DNA from: Verrucomicrobiales bacterium
GTDB lineage: Bacteria; Verrucomicrobiota; Verrucomicrobiia; Limisphaerales; J093
Assembly (NCBI GenBank): GCA_015075445.1
Contig: JABTUJ010000019.1
Coordinates: 62,001-126,000 of the forward strand
Direction of reading: 5' to 3'
Length of the DNA stretch: 64,000 nt
The position numbers and the translations under genes were made by a program. The notes beneath the pieces were generated by a model. That model saw nothing but the letters and a program-made list of their open reading frames with translations. It ran no database searches and was not told the origin of the DNA. Below, one piece after another: positions 38,330 to 49,149 of this stretch. The first letter of the stretch is position 1; each line of letters begins with the position of its first letter.

Positions 38330-40030
38330 CCAGCACCCCTCCCCGCGGCGGCAAGCCCCACCCACGCCACCGCCACGAAACGCCGCTCGCGGCGACCCCA
38401 CTCGTCCCGGCAAGGCCGGTTGCTCCAGACGTCTCCGGCATCGCTCGCGCCACCGGCTGGTGCTGCTGGCCGGGATAGGTCAGGATCACAGACACACCCT
38501 CGTGGCCACGGCGGGCAGCACGCACCCCTGGCCCAGTTCACCCGATGCTCACCGCCACCCGCCGGCATCGCCCGCCGCCACCTCAGGGACCTCCCGACAC
38601 GACAGCGTCAGGGCGCAGCCCAGGCAGCCTGTTCTTCGGCTTCACCAACAGCGACGGCACCGGACATCTGCGCCGTCAACGGCCGCTGGCACTGACATCG
38701 GCGACAGCCGCGGTCCCGCGCCAAGAGCAGTGCGCGCCCTCTACCGGAACAACGGCGACGCTTTGCTTCACAGCGTGACTGCCGGTAGGTGGGTGGCACA
38801 AAGACAACTACGGCATGGCCGCTTCGTACCGACCGACCGCGACGGTGACCTCGACCTCTACGTCTGCAACTGCGACCGCAGCATCACCAGCAACACCACA
38901 ACAACGGCGACGGCACGTACCGATCACCGACCGGGCTGGCTGGCACCAGCCCGGCTTCAGGCCCTCGCGGCGCCCTGGATTCCGACTGGTGGCAGCGGTG
39001 GCTGGCTCGATGTCTTCGTCCACTACCTCGAGCAATAAGGGCGCCTTTCAGCGCGCTACTACAAGGGCCGACAGCACCGGCGCACCTGCGGCCTCCCCGA
39101 CCGCCTCTGCAGACAACGGCGACGCTTCACCGACGTGACGGAAACCGGAGCTGCTCGAACTCTGCCAGCCATGACGTAAGGCGGAGTCGTGACACCTCGT
39201 AGCAACGATGACCACCGGACATTTACGTCACCAACAGCGCCATGGCCAACAACCTCTGGATCAACGACGGCAGGGGCGCCGCGATCTCAGCCCCAGGCAC
39301 GCGTTGGCGAAGCGGTCAGGGCGTGTCCTCGATGGGGCCCCTTCGTCGCCGACGTCAGCCACCGGCAGCTTGATCGACATCACCGTGATTTTGACGCCGC
39401 AGGCTACAGCTCGCTCGCGGGTCCAGACCAAGCCGGCTTCTTCATGGATGTCACCTCTTACGTCCGGCCTCGCGCTTGCTCTGCGGCCAATTGCACTGGC
39501 TGGGGCGGCTTGCTCGTCGACCTCGACGGCGACGGTTACGTGGACCTCTTCCTCAACGGCGATCCACCACCTCTGCCTCGAGGATCGCCATCGCCGCTGG
39601 GATGGAAAATCCAGTTTTCTTCAGGCGCGCCAGCGGTCCGGCGACTTCTTCCAGACCGTGCGTCGGCCGCGGCGCGCGCGCGGACATCGACAGCGACGGC
39701 GACCTCGACCTCCTGATGACCGCCCTCCACGGCCAGCCGCCTCCTCCACCCAACGACGGCGGCAGCACCGGGCCTGGCTCCAGGTCATTGCCGTCCTCGC
39801 CGACACCGGCATGGGCCGCCTCAGCACCGCGTCACCGTCAAGACCGGTTCCTCACCCAGATCCAGCCGTCCTCGGCGTCAGCAGTTTACCTGGTCTCGAA
39901 CGACCCCGAGCCGCTTTGGCCTCGCGCCCACCGTCGCCGACACCGTCGAGATCCGGCGGACGGTAGCGCGGACCCTCACCCGGGTTGCCCCGCCAGCGGA
40001 TCCGTGCCCGGCGGCGCGGCCCTTCACCGG
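38330..40030 (+). pseudogene. CRTAC1-like FG-GAP/VCBS repeat protein with ASPIC/UnbV end, shattered by indels
   Basis: Across frames one recovers ALYRNNGD, DRDGDLDLYVCN, DIYVTNSAMANNLWINDGRG, GVSSMG, PGFFMDV, LLVDLDGDGYVDLFLNGD, MENPVFFRRAS, ADIDSDGDLDLLMTALHG and finally a DTVEIR segment of the ASPIC/UnbV domain near 39940. This is a full calcium-binding beta-propeller protein, exported in its relatives, whose order is kept although at least eight frame changes are needed. The plus-strand order suggests an operon with the HzsA-like gene. Confidence 0.72.
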
Positions 40031-40079
40031 CCCGACGCCACCCCGATGAACCGCCCGACCACCTCATCACCACCCGCGC

Positions 40080-41090
40080 GGGATCATCGTCGCCGCCCGC
40101 TGCATGGCCTGCTCCTCATACTCGGGCCCCGCCGCTCCCCTCGCGCTCGCCGCCGCCAAGACCCTTTACATCGGTGCGGGCACCAGCAGCGGGTACCATC
40201 AGGCCCGTCGTAGGCCATCAGCGGTTCAGCAAGTGGCGTCTCACCGCCCACGCTAAGGCCGTCCTCTCCCACCCGCCGCCGGATCTGCCGTCAGCGGCCT
40301 CTGAGAACCCCACCGCTTCTTGCATGTGCCTGGGCTGTCACTCGACGCCGCCGACGCCGGTATAGGAACGGGCCGAGGATTCCACCTCGAGACCCAGGCT
40401 GCAGTGCAGGCGTGGTCCGAGCAGCAGTACGCTTCGAGGACATCATGCAGGGACACCAAGGCCGCGCCCGCGGGCTCAAGATGCCCACCAAGGAGGATTG
40501 TCTCCTCTGCCACCGCGCCAAAAGGTTTGACGCCGTCCTGAAGAAGAAGCCGTTTCGATCTCGACGCCGCCTGGCAGTACATCGCCCACCCCAAACCGAC
40601 CAGGCCCCGACCGCCAGCTCGACGGAGACGCCGCCTCCCAGCCAGCCGTTCAGTACACCGGCGTGATGGCCCCTGCACCAATACCACACCGGCCCAGTTC
40701 AACTTCAGTTCAGCCAGTAATGCAACACGCCCGGGCACCACGTCCTCTTCCCACGCGCCCTCCAGACACGCTCACGGCCAGCGTCACCGGCGGCCCCAAA
40801 AGCCGCGCAGTACGCCGCTGCCGCTACGACCGGCCACGGCCTCGAAGCCGCGAGTTCCTGCGGCACGTGCGCGACGGCGTCAGTGCCCAATGTCACGGTC
40901 CTGGCGACGCGGCTTCTCCCCGGGCCGTCATGCTCGGCGGGCGCGTCCCGCACCAAGGCCTGCTCGAGGGTCAGCCCAACACCTGCGCGGCCTGCCACGA
41001 GGTGCCACGGCAAACCCCGACTACACGCGGCGCTGCGGTGCTTCGCCCATCAACAAGCCTCCGCCCTCCACCGCCGCCATGAACCAGCCT
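40080..41090 (+). pseudogene. Multiheme c-type cytochrome (c554-like), shattered by indels
   Basis: Intact CxxCH haem motifs lie at 40327-40341 (CLGCH), 40499-40513 (CLLCH) and 40984-40998 (CAACH). Others are damaged by single-base changes near 40400 (LQC...), 40665 and 40890 (AQCHGPGD). The surrounding words VVGHQRFSKWRLTAHA and GLKMPTKEDCLLCH are typical of tetra- to octahaem cytochromes of the c554 type. Such proteins transfer electrons in the periplasm or at the cell surface. Confidence 0.72.
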
Positions 41091-42720
41091 ACAAAGTCCC
41101 ACCAGAACCTCGCCCTCACACCGACGGCCGCAGGCTGTGGATCGCGCCGCGAAGCTTCCGCCTCCGTCAATGCGTCGGCACCGCCGCACGCAAACGACTC
41201 GAGATCCCCGTCGGCGCTCACGGCCGTAGCGCCGCCCCGAGCGTAACGCTTCGTCTCAACCGGCTCGATGACACCGTGTCCGTCGTCGACGTAGCCACCA
41301 CGCTGTCGCCGCCACTGTCGAGGTCGGCGACGGACACGGCCTGCTCGTCGACCCGGCCGGCCGCCGCCTCTGCGTCCTCAACACCGCCCTCGACAGCATC
41401 TCCGTCGACCTCGCCACCCTGCAGGAGATCAAACGGCTCAGCGCCAGCCGCTCCCCTGGTCCCTGGCCCTCTCGGCCATCGTCCGCATGCCCTCTCCCGC
41501 TTCGTCGGCGACCGCCGGCCCTCCTTTCCGGAAATCACCGTCATCAGCACCGCCGCCTGGGTCTGGACGGATTCCGGTCACCGCCAACCTGCTTCAGGGC
41601 ATCGCCTGGCATCCCGTGACGGTCCACTCACGGTCTGCTGCGCACCGGAAACCTCGTCATGACCCGCATCAGCCACGGTGGACCATCCAGCCAGGCTGGA
41701 GTCGTCAGCGCGACGGCACCGTGGACCGTCCTCCTGGACGAAAACCGCCTCTGCTTCCCCGACCCCATCGATGTGCGTGACCCCGGACGGCGCCATGCCC
41801 TCGTGATAACAGCAGCATAGTCGTCGCCGTCGTCGACCTCGACGAGATTGACAACTCCTCGAAGCCACCTCCCCGCGCAACGCCTGCGTGATCCCCAGCC
41901 ACGGGCCTCCCTCAGGTACATCGTCCGTCCACATCCCCACAAACCGCCCGCGCAGCGTCGTCTGCTTTCAGCCGACGGCGCACCCGCCTACGTCGCCAGC
42001 CTGCTGGATGATTCGGTCACCGTCACTCGATCCAGGCGCTGAAGCCGTCGCCCGCATCGTATCGGCATCCGGAACTCAGCAAACGCCGCCGCGGCAAAAG
42101 CTCTTCCACAGCGCCGACATCACCTTCGCCGCCAGTTCTCGGCTGCAGCGGTTGTCATCGGACGGTCATATCGACAACATCGTCTGACGCCGAAGACGAC
42201 GGCATCAGCGTGGGCGATCGACAACCGGACCGCAGGTCGGCGACATAGCTTCACAAGGTGGATCATCAGCCCAGCCTCAAACGCCAGTGCGGCGCGCCTC
42301 GCCGTCTTCATCACCCACATCCAGCGCTTCAGCGCCGAGCAGCTCCGAAGACCTGCACTACTACCCTGTACGGCATCCCCCGCCCGCCAGCCGCTATCGC
42401 AAACTGGGCGAGGACCTCCACCAGGGGCCAGCGCCCGACGAGCCATCTTCGAGCGAACCGTCCAGAACATTGACAGCGCCCCATCGGTCAGCAACACTGC
42501 GTCACCATCCCCGCTCACCGACGGCGAAAGTCCGCGGCGTAGGCACCAAGTGTACCAGGACGGCAAGTTCGACGCCCCATCTCCCACAACATCTGCGATT
42601 CCGCCCCCTACTGCACAGCGCCCCACCCTCGAGGAGATCTGGACCGTCTACAGCGTACGACCAGCGCTCACAGCAGCGCAGCCAAGGATTGGCTGGCGGT
42701 GGTCAGGGTCCTCAAGACCC
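41090..42720 (+). pseudogene. YVTN beta-propeller / di-haem peroxidase-like protein, shattered by indels
   Basis: The propeller repeats are clear: LNRLDDTVSVVDVAT, LLVDPAGRRLCVLNTALDSIS and VDLATLQEIKRL (about 41250-41440), with NLLQGIAWHP later. From about 42280 the C-terminal part contains SPLTDGES, KVYQDGKFDAP-like words and TLEEIWTVYS, the end of MauG/cytochrome c peroxidase-type domains. Its CxxCH motifs are not seen intact. Together this is an exported propeller-peroxidase protein of the kind found next to multihaem cytochromes. Confidence 0.6.
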
Positions 42721-42734
42721 TCTGAACCGAAGGA

Positions 42735-42905
42735 AGACGATAAAAGTCCGAAGTGCGGTCATCGAGCCGAGGGCGGTCAAGTGCAGAAATGCGAATGCCA
42801 GTTCGAAGGCAGACAGAGGGGTCGAAGGCGATTGTCGAGTCCGAAGGCGATAGGGAAGTCGAAGGGGCAGTGCCGAAGTCCAGTAGCGGATCGAGGGCGA
42901 CGCTG
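42735..42905. repeat. Text-like satellite (TTCG family, inverted orientation)
   Basis: Short words of the type GTCGAAGGCGA and GTCCGAAGGCGA recur here, the reverse orientation of the words at 44042-44200 and 45989-46240. It separates the peroxidase-like and propeller-sensor genes. Confidence 0.6.
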
Positions 42906-42949
42906 AACGCGCTGACCTCAACTTCGACACCGACCTTCGACCCTGCCTT

Positions 42950-43990
42950 TCACCGTCTTGCCCGTCCAGCTGGCGTCGGCAGCTCATGCCAGACCGGCCA
43001 GACGCAGACCCAGCCGACCCTGCGTCGCACACCGGTGATCCACGACGAAGGACGGCCTGGCAATGACCACGTCTTCGCGCTGCGCGCCGACCCGGCCCGC
43101 GACGGCATGGATCGGCACCGAGGACGGCCTGGCGTATAACCGCCAGGTCACCCGGCATCAGAGTCTGGCAGAAGGACGGCCCTCCTGGCGGGTTGTCACG
43201 GCCATCGAGGTGTGGATCCGAGACCGGGAAATCCGTAGGCCAGGGGCGGTCATGGCCAGTTGGCAGCGTTAGGTTCGACCGCTACCAGCTCAACAGCGGG
43301 CTCGTCAACGACATGGTCTATGCCGTGGCCATCCAGTGCTGACCGCATTCATCTGGGTGCGCCACCACCGCCGGGGCAGAAGCCGTTACTGCGCACCGAC
43401 AAAGTGGGATAATAGCCACCAGAACGCAATGCGCCGATGGAGGTCCTGGAACTACAATGTCAGTTACCAATGACCAGAAGTTCGCCTGGCCGTCTGGGGC
43501 GAGTTCTCAATTCATTTGCCGGCAAAGGGGCGATTCTATCGACCCGGACGGGAATGGAATTGACCTCTATCGCGATGATGGTGTGCCTCCGTCATGCCAC
43601 CGGCGCCAGCTACGTGGACCAGGTCTCTAGGTGTCCTCTACTTCGGTGGCCCGCCGACGGCCGTCACTAACGCAGCTACTTCGACCATGACTGCGGAGGG
43701 CGCGAGCAGCAACGCCTCAAGGCCCGCAGCGGTCAGGAAGCTGGATTCTCCGCTCCGACAAGACACCGGGCGCCTGCGCGGATGCCAGGACCTGCACCTG
43801 GGTCACCTGCATCTGACGGGAAGAACCACGCGACCGCCCGCATCATGCGGGAAGACAAACTCATCAAGACATGGACTGGCACAACGCATGTCTTCCAGAT
43901 CTGTGTCGGGTTCGATGGCAACGATCTGGGCCGGCACCTCCAAGGCGTCGGCCGGGGCATCGGCACCGGCTACCCATGCCGGCCGAGACC
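42950..43990 (+). pseudogene. Two-component regulator propeller (Reg_prop) protein, shattered by indels
   Basis: Recoverable pieces include DHVFALRADPARDGM, WIGTEDGLAYNRQ, FDRYQLNSGLVNDMVYAVA, DLYRDDGVP, ASYVDQV, MREDKLIKT and VGFDGNDLW, then AGTSKGVGRGIGTG. These are the repeated blades of periplasmic sensor propellers. No kinase or DNA-binding domain follows, so it could be a stand-alone periplasmic protein. Confidence 0.65.
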
Positions 43991-44041
43991 TCCTGGCCCA
44001 ACAGGCCCCCCGCCGCGCCCGGTCCCTCCTCAACCCGTGCT

Positions 44042-44200
44042 TCGCGCCCTTTGCTCTTGCCCTTCGCCTTCGCGCCCCGACTGACGCTGACCTTCGACCT
44101 TTGACCTTCGCCCTTCGCCCTTCGACCTTTGACGCTGACCTTCGCCCTTTGACCTTCGACCTTCGCCCGCGCCGCCCGACCTTCGCGCTGACCTTCGACG
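44042..44200. repeat. Text-like satellite (CCTTCGACCTTTGA family)
   Basis: Irregular repeats of CCTTCGCCCTTCG and CCTTCGACCTTTGA fill the space between the propeller-sensor gene and the first binding-protein gene. They share words with the array at 45989-46240. Confidence 0.75.
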
Positions 44201-44209
44201 TAAGGAACC

Positions 44210-45530
44210 CCTCACCGCACACTATCGCGCTGCGCTGCTGTCTGGCGCTTCCTCTGCGTCTTCGCGTTCCTCCCCTGCCGGCTCCCGGGTGCTGCAGCGG
44301 CCACGGACACCCCAGCGCAGGGGCTCACGCGACGAGATATCCACATCGCTCATCCTCGAGCGCATCCACGCGGTCGGGCGCACGGTACCCAACCTCCCCT
44401 CAAGACCAACCAGAACTACAGCACTCCTCAGCCGACGTCCAGGCCCATTCAGGGGCCGTCAAGCCGTACAAGGAACACTTCCTCGTCGTTGCGATGCGGG
44501 CAGGACGCGCCATCCAGGTTGGGCACGACTCCACGGCAGATCAGTTTCCTCGGGGCACGTCAATGCAGACGATCTCCGGCTCTTCACGGGAAACAAAGTC
44601 CACAGCCAGAAGCGCTGGGCGTAACCATGCTGCGCGCCTGCCGGACCAGCCATCAAGCAGGCCAATGCCGGTGACTATCTCCGCGCAAGATCCCGTTCGG
44701 TGCGTGCGAAACGCCAGCGCTCTCTGGGGCGCCGCAGGCAGCGAGGTTGTTCACCTCGCCTACAGGACAATGTCTGGGCCATCATCGGCATCGACGGCGC
44801 CAGCACCCATCGCCATCCACGTCGCCCTCAGATCGGATCATGGATGACTCCCCGGCGACCTCGACCCCACGTACATCAGTTCCAGCATCCCTAAGGTCAT
44901 GCGCTGCATCGGCGATGACCGCCAGCAGAAGATTCATCCTGCTCGATTACCTCTTGCGGAAGATGAACTACCAGCGCGTGGCCATCCTCCGTTCGAGCAA
45001 TCGCTACGGCCGCTTCGATTGCGCGGATCCGCGGTGGTGCCCGCCGCCTCAACCGCCCGTCGTCATCGAGATGGCCCACGCTTTCAGCGCCACTGTTCAC
45101 CCTCCGACAGACCGGATCAGGGCCTACCAACTGACGCCATCGTCTGTTGGGGCAATGGCGACGACACCGCCCGCGCCCTCAACGCCATGCGCCGCGGTTG
45201 GGCAGCCGTTCCACACCGACCGCGCCGTCACCGATGGGTTATTCAACTGTGGCCCGAACGCCGAGGGGTCTGGTGGCACCTACCCGTGATCGGATCAGGA
45301 CCCCGTGGACGCGTTCAAGCGGCCGAGGACGCTGGGGGGCCGAGCGGGACGCCGCCCATGCCGACAGCGGGCGCGCTCCTGGGCCATCCGGACGGCCGGC
45401 CTCAGCCGCGCCAAGATCCGCGATGTCCTCGCCTATCGCTGATCAGCACCGGGCGTGACCGGCGACATCCCGCTCAGCGCCGCCCTGAACTGATGGCGGC
45501 GGTCTTCCTCACCCTTTGACGGGCCGCTGG
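44210..45530 (+). pseudogene. Periplasmic (branched-chain amino acid type) binding protein 1, shattered by indels
   Basis: Recoverable words are VRNASALWGAAGSEVVHLAY, NVWAIIG, IDGASTH, IPKVMRCIGDDRQQKI, LLDYLLRKMNYQRVAILRSSNRYGRF and ALNAMR. They match the ligand-binding fold of LivJ-like proteins. The ligand is unknown. It lies immediately upstream of a second protein of the same fold. Confidence 0.65.
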
Positions 45531-45901
45531 CACTACTATTCGCGTGAAGAACTCGAGATCCCGCGCAACTGATATCATCGATCAGATGCGCGTCGGGCAT
45601 AGCAAGCCCGTCGCCAGGCCCCGTTGAACCGTCGGTACCAGGGGTTCTTGCTGGGACCGCGTGCGCCGCGGCTCACCTCCCCAGTCGCTCCGCCCGCGCA
45701 GGCACCTGGCAGTTCCCCTTCCTGCGGCTCGACGCGGAGCTCGGTTATCACAGCGTATCGGGACTTCACCAATGACGGCACTCACCATCGGCTGGTTCGG
45801 CCCGGCAGACATCGCTGACCACTCCACGGCGATCTCTGGTTCACCGCCAACCTCGCCGTCGCGAGGGCTCAATACGCCGTCGGTGTGCTTCGAAGGACCA
45901 A

Positions 45902-46240
45902 CGACCAACGTTCAACCTCCAACGTTCAACGTTCAACGTTCAACGTGCAGAGACCAGGACCGGAATAAGGACCAAGACCAGCGTGGACCTCGAACCGCCC
46001 CTCGCCTTCGCCCTTCGAACTGGACTTCCTTGTAGCGCTGAACTTCGCCTTCGCCCTTCGAACTGCGCCTTCGCGCCCCCGGACTTCGACTCTCGCCCTT
46101 CGGACTTCGACTCGCGCGAACTTCGACTCTCGCCCTTCGAACTTCGACTCTCGCCCTTCGAACTTCGACTCTCGCCCTTCGAACTTCGACTCTCGCCCTT
46201 CGAACTTCGCCCTTCGAACTTCGCCCTTCGCCCTTCCCCT
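45902..46240. repeat. Text-like satellite inside binding protein 2
   Basis: 45902-45947 has GTTCAAC words (CAACGTTCAACGTTCAACG). 45989-46240 has repeats of CTTCGCCCTTCGAA, including an exact 21-base period (NFDSRPS in one frame, near 46119-46203). The array is in frame with the downstream protein. Confidence 0.85.
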
Positions 46241-47167
46241 TCAGCTCGTCCCGCGCTGGGCGGCCGATCCCTGGGGCACGGGCGTCTCCCAGCTCACGCG
46301 AATGGTCTACGAAGAGCAACCACTGGCGCTGCTCGGTTCGGTCGACTCTGCCTCGACTCACCTCGCCGAGCAGGTCGTGGCCAAGGCCAACCTCCCGCTG
46401 GTCAGTCCCGTGGCCACGGACCGGACGGCCACGTTGGCCGGGGTGCCGTGGATCTTCGCCTGTGCACCGAGCGACGACGCGATTGCGGACGCCTTGGTGG
46501 AAGCTGTGCGGACGGAGCGGCGCGAATCTCCCGGCCGATGCGCCCTCGTGCACGCCACAGACCACGCGTCGCGCATGACCGCCAGCGCCATCCGCCGGGC
46601 GTTTTCTCGAAGCGGTTGGTTGCCCGATTACCAGTTCCAGGTCCCGCCCGGCGCCCGGGACCTGACCCGACCTCTGGCGGCCCTGCTCGAAGCCGGTCCC
46701 GCGGTGGTGATCGTGATTGCCGGAGCCGAGGACGCTGCTCGTTGGGTGACGGCGGTGCAGATCGCCCTTCCCGAGGCCCGCCTGTATGGAGGTCCGGAGG
46801 CGGGGCGACATCGCTTCCGGGAACTGGCGGGGGCGGCGGGAGAGACCGTGCGTCTTCCGGAGCTGGTGCGACCGGATCCCGACGATCCCGCGTGGGTGCG
46901 GTTCCGGGATGAGTTCGTGGCCGCGCGGGGTCATCCGCCCGACCACGCGGCGGTGTTGACCTACGACGCCACACGGCTGCTGATCGAGGCCATCCGCCGG
47001 GCGGGTCCCAACCGGGCGCGCATTCGAGAATGCCTGATCCAGCTTTCGCCGTGGCGGGGTTTGGGCGGTGAAATCTGCTTCGACCGCACCGGCCAGAACA
47101 CCCGCGCCGGACTGCGGTGGGTCACCGCCGCGGAGCAGCGACGCGCGGCGGCGCCAAGGCGCCGACG

Positions 47168-47269
47168 AAAAGCGGCGCTGAACCGCTCGCACTCCAAACG
47201 CTCCGCGACTCCCGAAGCGCTGGACCTGCGCGCAGCGTTTGGAGTGCGCCGACTTCCAGCGGCGCTTTT
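47168..47269. repeat. Palindromic element C (hairpin with T-rich end)
   Basis: Inner arms 47189-47202 and 47234-47247 are perfect 14-base inverted copies. Outer arms 47168-47180 and 47257-47269 match at 11 of 13 positions. The right end CAGCGGCGCTTTTTG resembles a terminator. It forms the end of binding protein 2's ORF and lies 43 bases upstream of the next gene. Confidence 0.75.
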
Positions 47270-47311
47270 TGTCAGCCCAGCCTCCCACAGCTTCCCGGAA
47301 CCTTTCCGTCC

Positions 47312-49090
47312 ATGAAAACCTCAACCCTGTTGCATCCCCTCTTGCTCACCGCCTGCGGACTTGCGCTTGTGTTCAAGGCCGCCGCCGAACCGCAGGTCAC
47401 CTTCCTCCCGGCCGCTGAGCAGGTCGGCTGTTATGACTTCCTCGAAGTGACCTTGCGGGTGGCAGGCTCCACCGCCGCGAATCCGTTCACGGACGTCGCG
47501 GTCACCGGGACCTTCACGCCGCCGGGCGCTGCCGCGCTGGCCGTGGATGGGTTCTGCGATTCGCCCGACGGCAGCGTGCACCGCATCCGGTTCATGCCCG
47601 CCCAACCCGGGCTGCATCCGTACCGGATCAGCTATCGGGAGGGCGCCTTCGAACGTACCTACGCGGGGACCTTCGAGGCCGTGGACTCCAAACGCAAAGG
47701 GGTGCTGCGCGTGGATCCCGAGCATCCCTGGCACTTCCGGTGGGACGGCTCGAAGGAGCGGTTTTTCTGGAACGGCACCACCGCCTACTGGCTCGCCGGC
47801 TGGGACGATACCACGATCCGTCAAAGCCTCGATCGCCTGGACCACCTGAAAGTCACCCGCGTCCGGGCAGCCTTGAGTGGCCGGGTCCGCGACGGCCGGG
47901 CGTGGTTCGAGAACGTCTTTCCCGCGGACAAGTTCTCGTTCCTGCTCAACCCCTGGGTGGCCCGAGACCCGGCCAGCGTCGAGGAACCCGGCTTCGACGT
48001 CACCCGCTTCAACGTCGCCTACTGGCAGAAGTTCGAGCGCCTCCTGCGGCATGCCTGGACCAAGGACATGGTGATCTCCGTCATCTTCTACGTGGACGGC
48101 AGCCGGCCGGGCGCGGACCCCTTCGGCAAGAGCGGCATGGGCGGACCGGACGAGCAACGTTACTACCGCTATGCCATGGCCCGCCTGGCCCCGTTCGCCA
48201 ACGTCATGTGGGATCTCGCCAACGAGTACCGCCACTTCCGCACCGATGCCTGGGCCGAACAGATGGGCGCATTCGTCAAGGCGTGCGATCCTTACGACCA
48301 CCTCACCTCCACCCACGGCCACGGCGACTTTCGCTTTCGCACTTCGGGCTGGGCCGACTTCGCCATGTACCAGAGCTGGGACGAGCATGGCGGCTACGAG
48401 TTCATGCTCCGGAACCGGCGTGAACAGGAGAAGACCGGCCGGATCATCCCCCAGGTGAACGAGGAGTATGGCTACGAAGACCATTATCCCCAGGGCTGGG
48501 GCGAGAACCGCACCGCCCCGGCCCGCTCGGCCGAGACCCGCACTCGCCTCGCCTGGGAGATCGCCCTCGCCGGCGGTTACCAGACCAGCGGCGAACGCGC
48601 CGATCGCGGCACCGGTTGGGGACCCGATACCGGCGGTGGCTGGATCAACGGCCGCGGCGACGACACCATGACCCTGTTCGAGCAACAGGCCCCGCTGTTC
48701 GACTTCTTCACCTCGATCACCTGGTGGACCCTCGCACCCGCCCCGGACCTGGTGACGTCCTTCCAACCCGCCACCCCACCCGCCGCGAAAGCTGCCGCCG
48801 CGAACCCTGCTTCCGCCCACCCGCGGCCGCGCGCCCTGGCCATGCGCAACCCCGATGGCGACCTCGCGGTGGTCTACCTCGCCGGCGGCGGGACCGTCGC
48901 GCTCAAGGCCGACGGGCTCAAGGACGGGCTGCGCCCCCTCTGGTTCAGTCCGCGTGACGGCGGCATCCGCGTCGCCCGAGCGCTGCGAACCAAGGTCTAT
49001 CGCAGTCCGGACGCCAGCGATTGGATCCTGCTCTTCCGCACTCCCTGCAACTGTTCCTTCCGCGAGTACGACGAGGAGGTGGAACGTTGA
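47312..49090 (+). CDS. Secreted DUF5060/DUF4038-type glycosidase (GH140-like TIM barrel)
   Basis: A 592-residue protein with a signal peptide (LLLTACGLALVFKAAAEP), an N-terminal immunoglobulin-like DUF5060 domain (QVGCYDFLEVTLRV to YAGTFEAV), and a TIM barrel (FFWNGTTAYWLAGWDD). Candidate catalytic Glu residues are E305 in DLANEYRHF and E384/E385 in PQVNEEYGYED. A beta-sandwich of the collagen-binding/DUF5605 type closes the protein. Relatives cleave side chains of plant polysaccharides such as apiosyl or arabinosyl units, but the substrate of this one is not known. Confidence 0.82.
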   Translation: MKTSTLLHPLLLTACGLALVFKAAAEPQVTFLPAAEQVGCYDFLEVTLRVAGSTAANPFTDVAVTGTFTPPGAAALAVDGFCDSPDGSVHRIRFMPAQPGLHPYRISYREGAFERTYAGTFEAVDSKRKGVLRVDPEHPWHFRWDGSKERFFWNGTTAYWLAGWDDTTIRQSLDRLDHLKVTRVRAALSGRVRDGRAWFENVFPADKFSFLLNPWVARDPASVEEPGFDVTRFNVAYWQKFERLLRHAWTKDMVISVIFYVDGSRPGADPFGKSGMGGPDEQRYYRYAMARLAPFANVMWDLANEYRHFRTDAWAEQMGAFVKACDPYDHLTSTHGHGDFRFRTSGWADFAMYQSWDEHGGYEFMLRNRREQEKTGRIIPQVNEEYGYEDHYPQGWGENRTAPARSAETRTRLAWEIALAGGYQTSGERADRGTGWGPDTGGGWINGRGDDTMTLFEQQAPLFDFFTSITWWTLAPAPDLVTSFQPATPPAAKAAAANPASAHPRPRALAMRNPDGDLAVVYLAGGGTVALKADGLKDGLRPLWFSPRDGGIRVARALRTKVYRSPDASDWILLFRTPCNCSFREYDEEVER

Positions 49091-49149
49091 AGCGTCCGTC
49101 CGCCTCGCCCGCTTGACGCCAGGCCATTTGCCGACATCCATTCCCCGCG

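Larger units (their letters stand above)
45560..47315 (+). pseudogene. Periplasmic (branched-chain amino acid type) binding protein 2, 5' half broken
   Basis: The last 1 kb is intact: an open frame from 45969 reads NFDSRPS repeats, then QLVPRWAADPWGTGVSQLTR, VYEEQPLALLGSVDSASTH, ANLPLVSPVATD and on to YDATRLLIEAIRR, a complete second half of a LivJ-like fold. The first half (LTIGWFGPADIAD, then LAVARA) lies in other frames from about 45775. The satellite 45902-46240 lies inside the gene between the two parts. The C-terminal 60 residues are encoded by palindromic element C and are unlikely to be native. Confidence 0.7.

Noticed and set aside
36000..46000. A horizontally acquired island of decayed genes
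   Set aside because: Base composition does not differ visibly from the flanks and residues are conserved, so sequence error is the better explanation for the breaks.
43733..46035. Several short Arg/Ser/Pro-rich frames in the indel-dense sector
   Set aside because: They are out-of-frame products of broken genes and satellites; no independent support.
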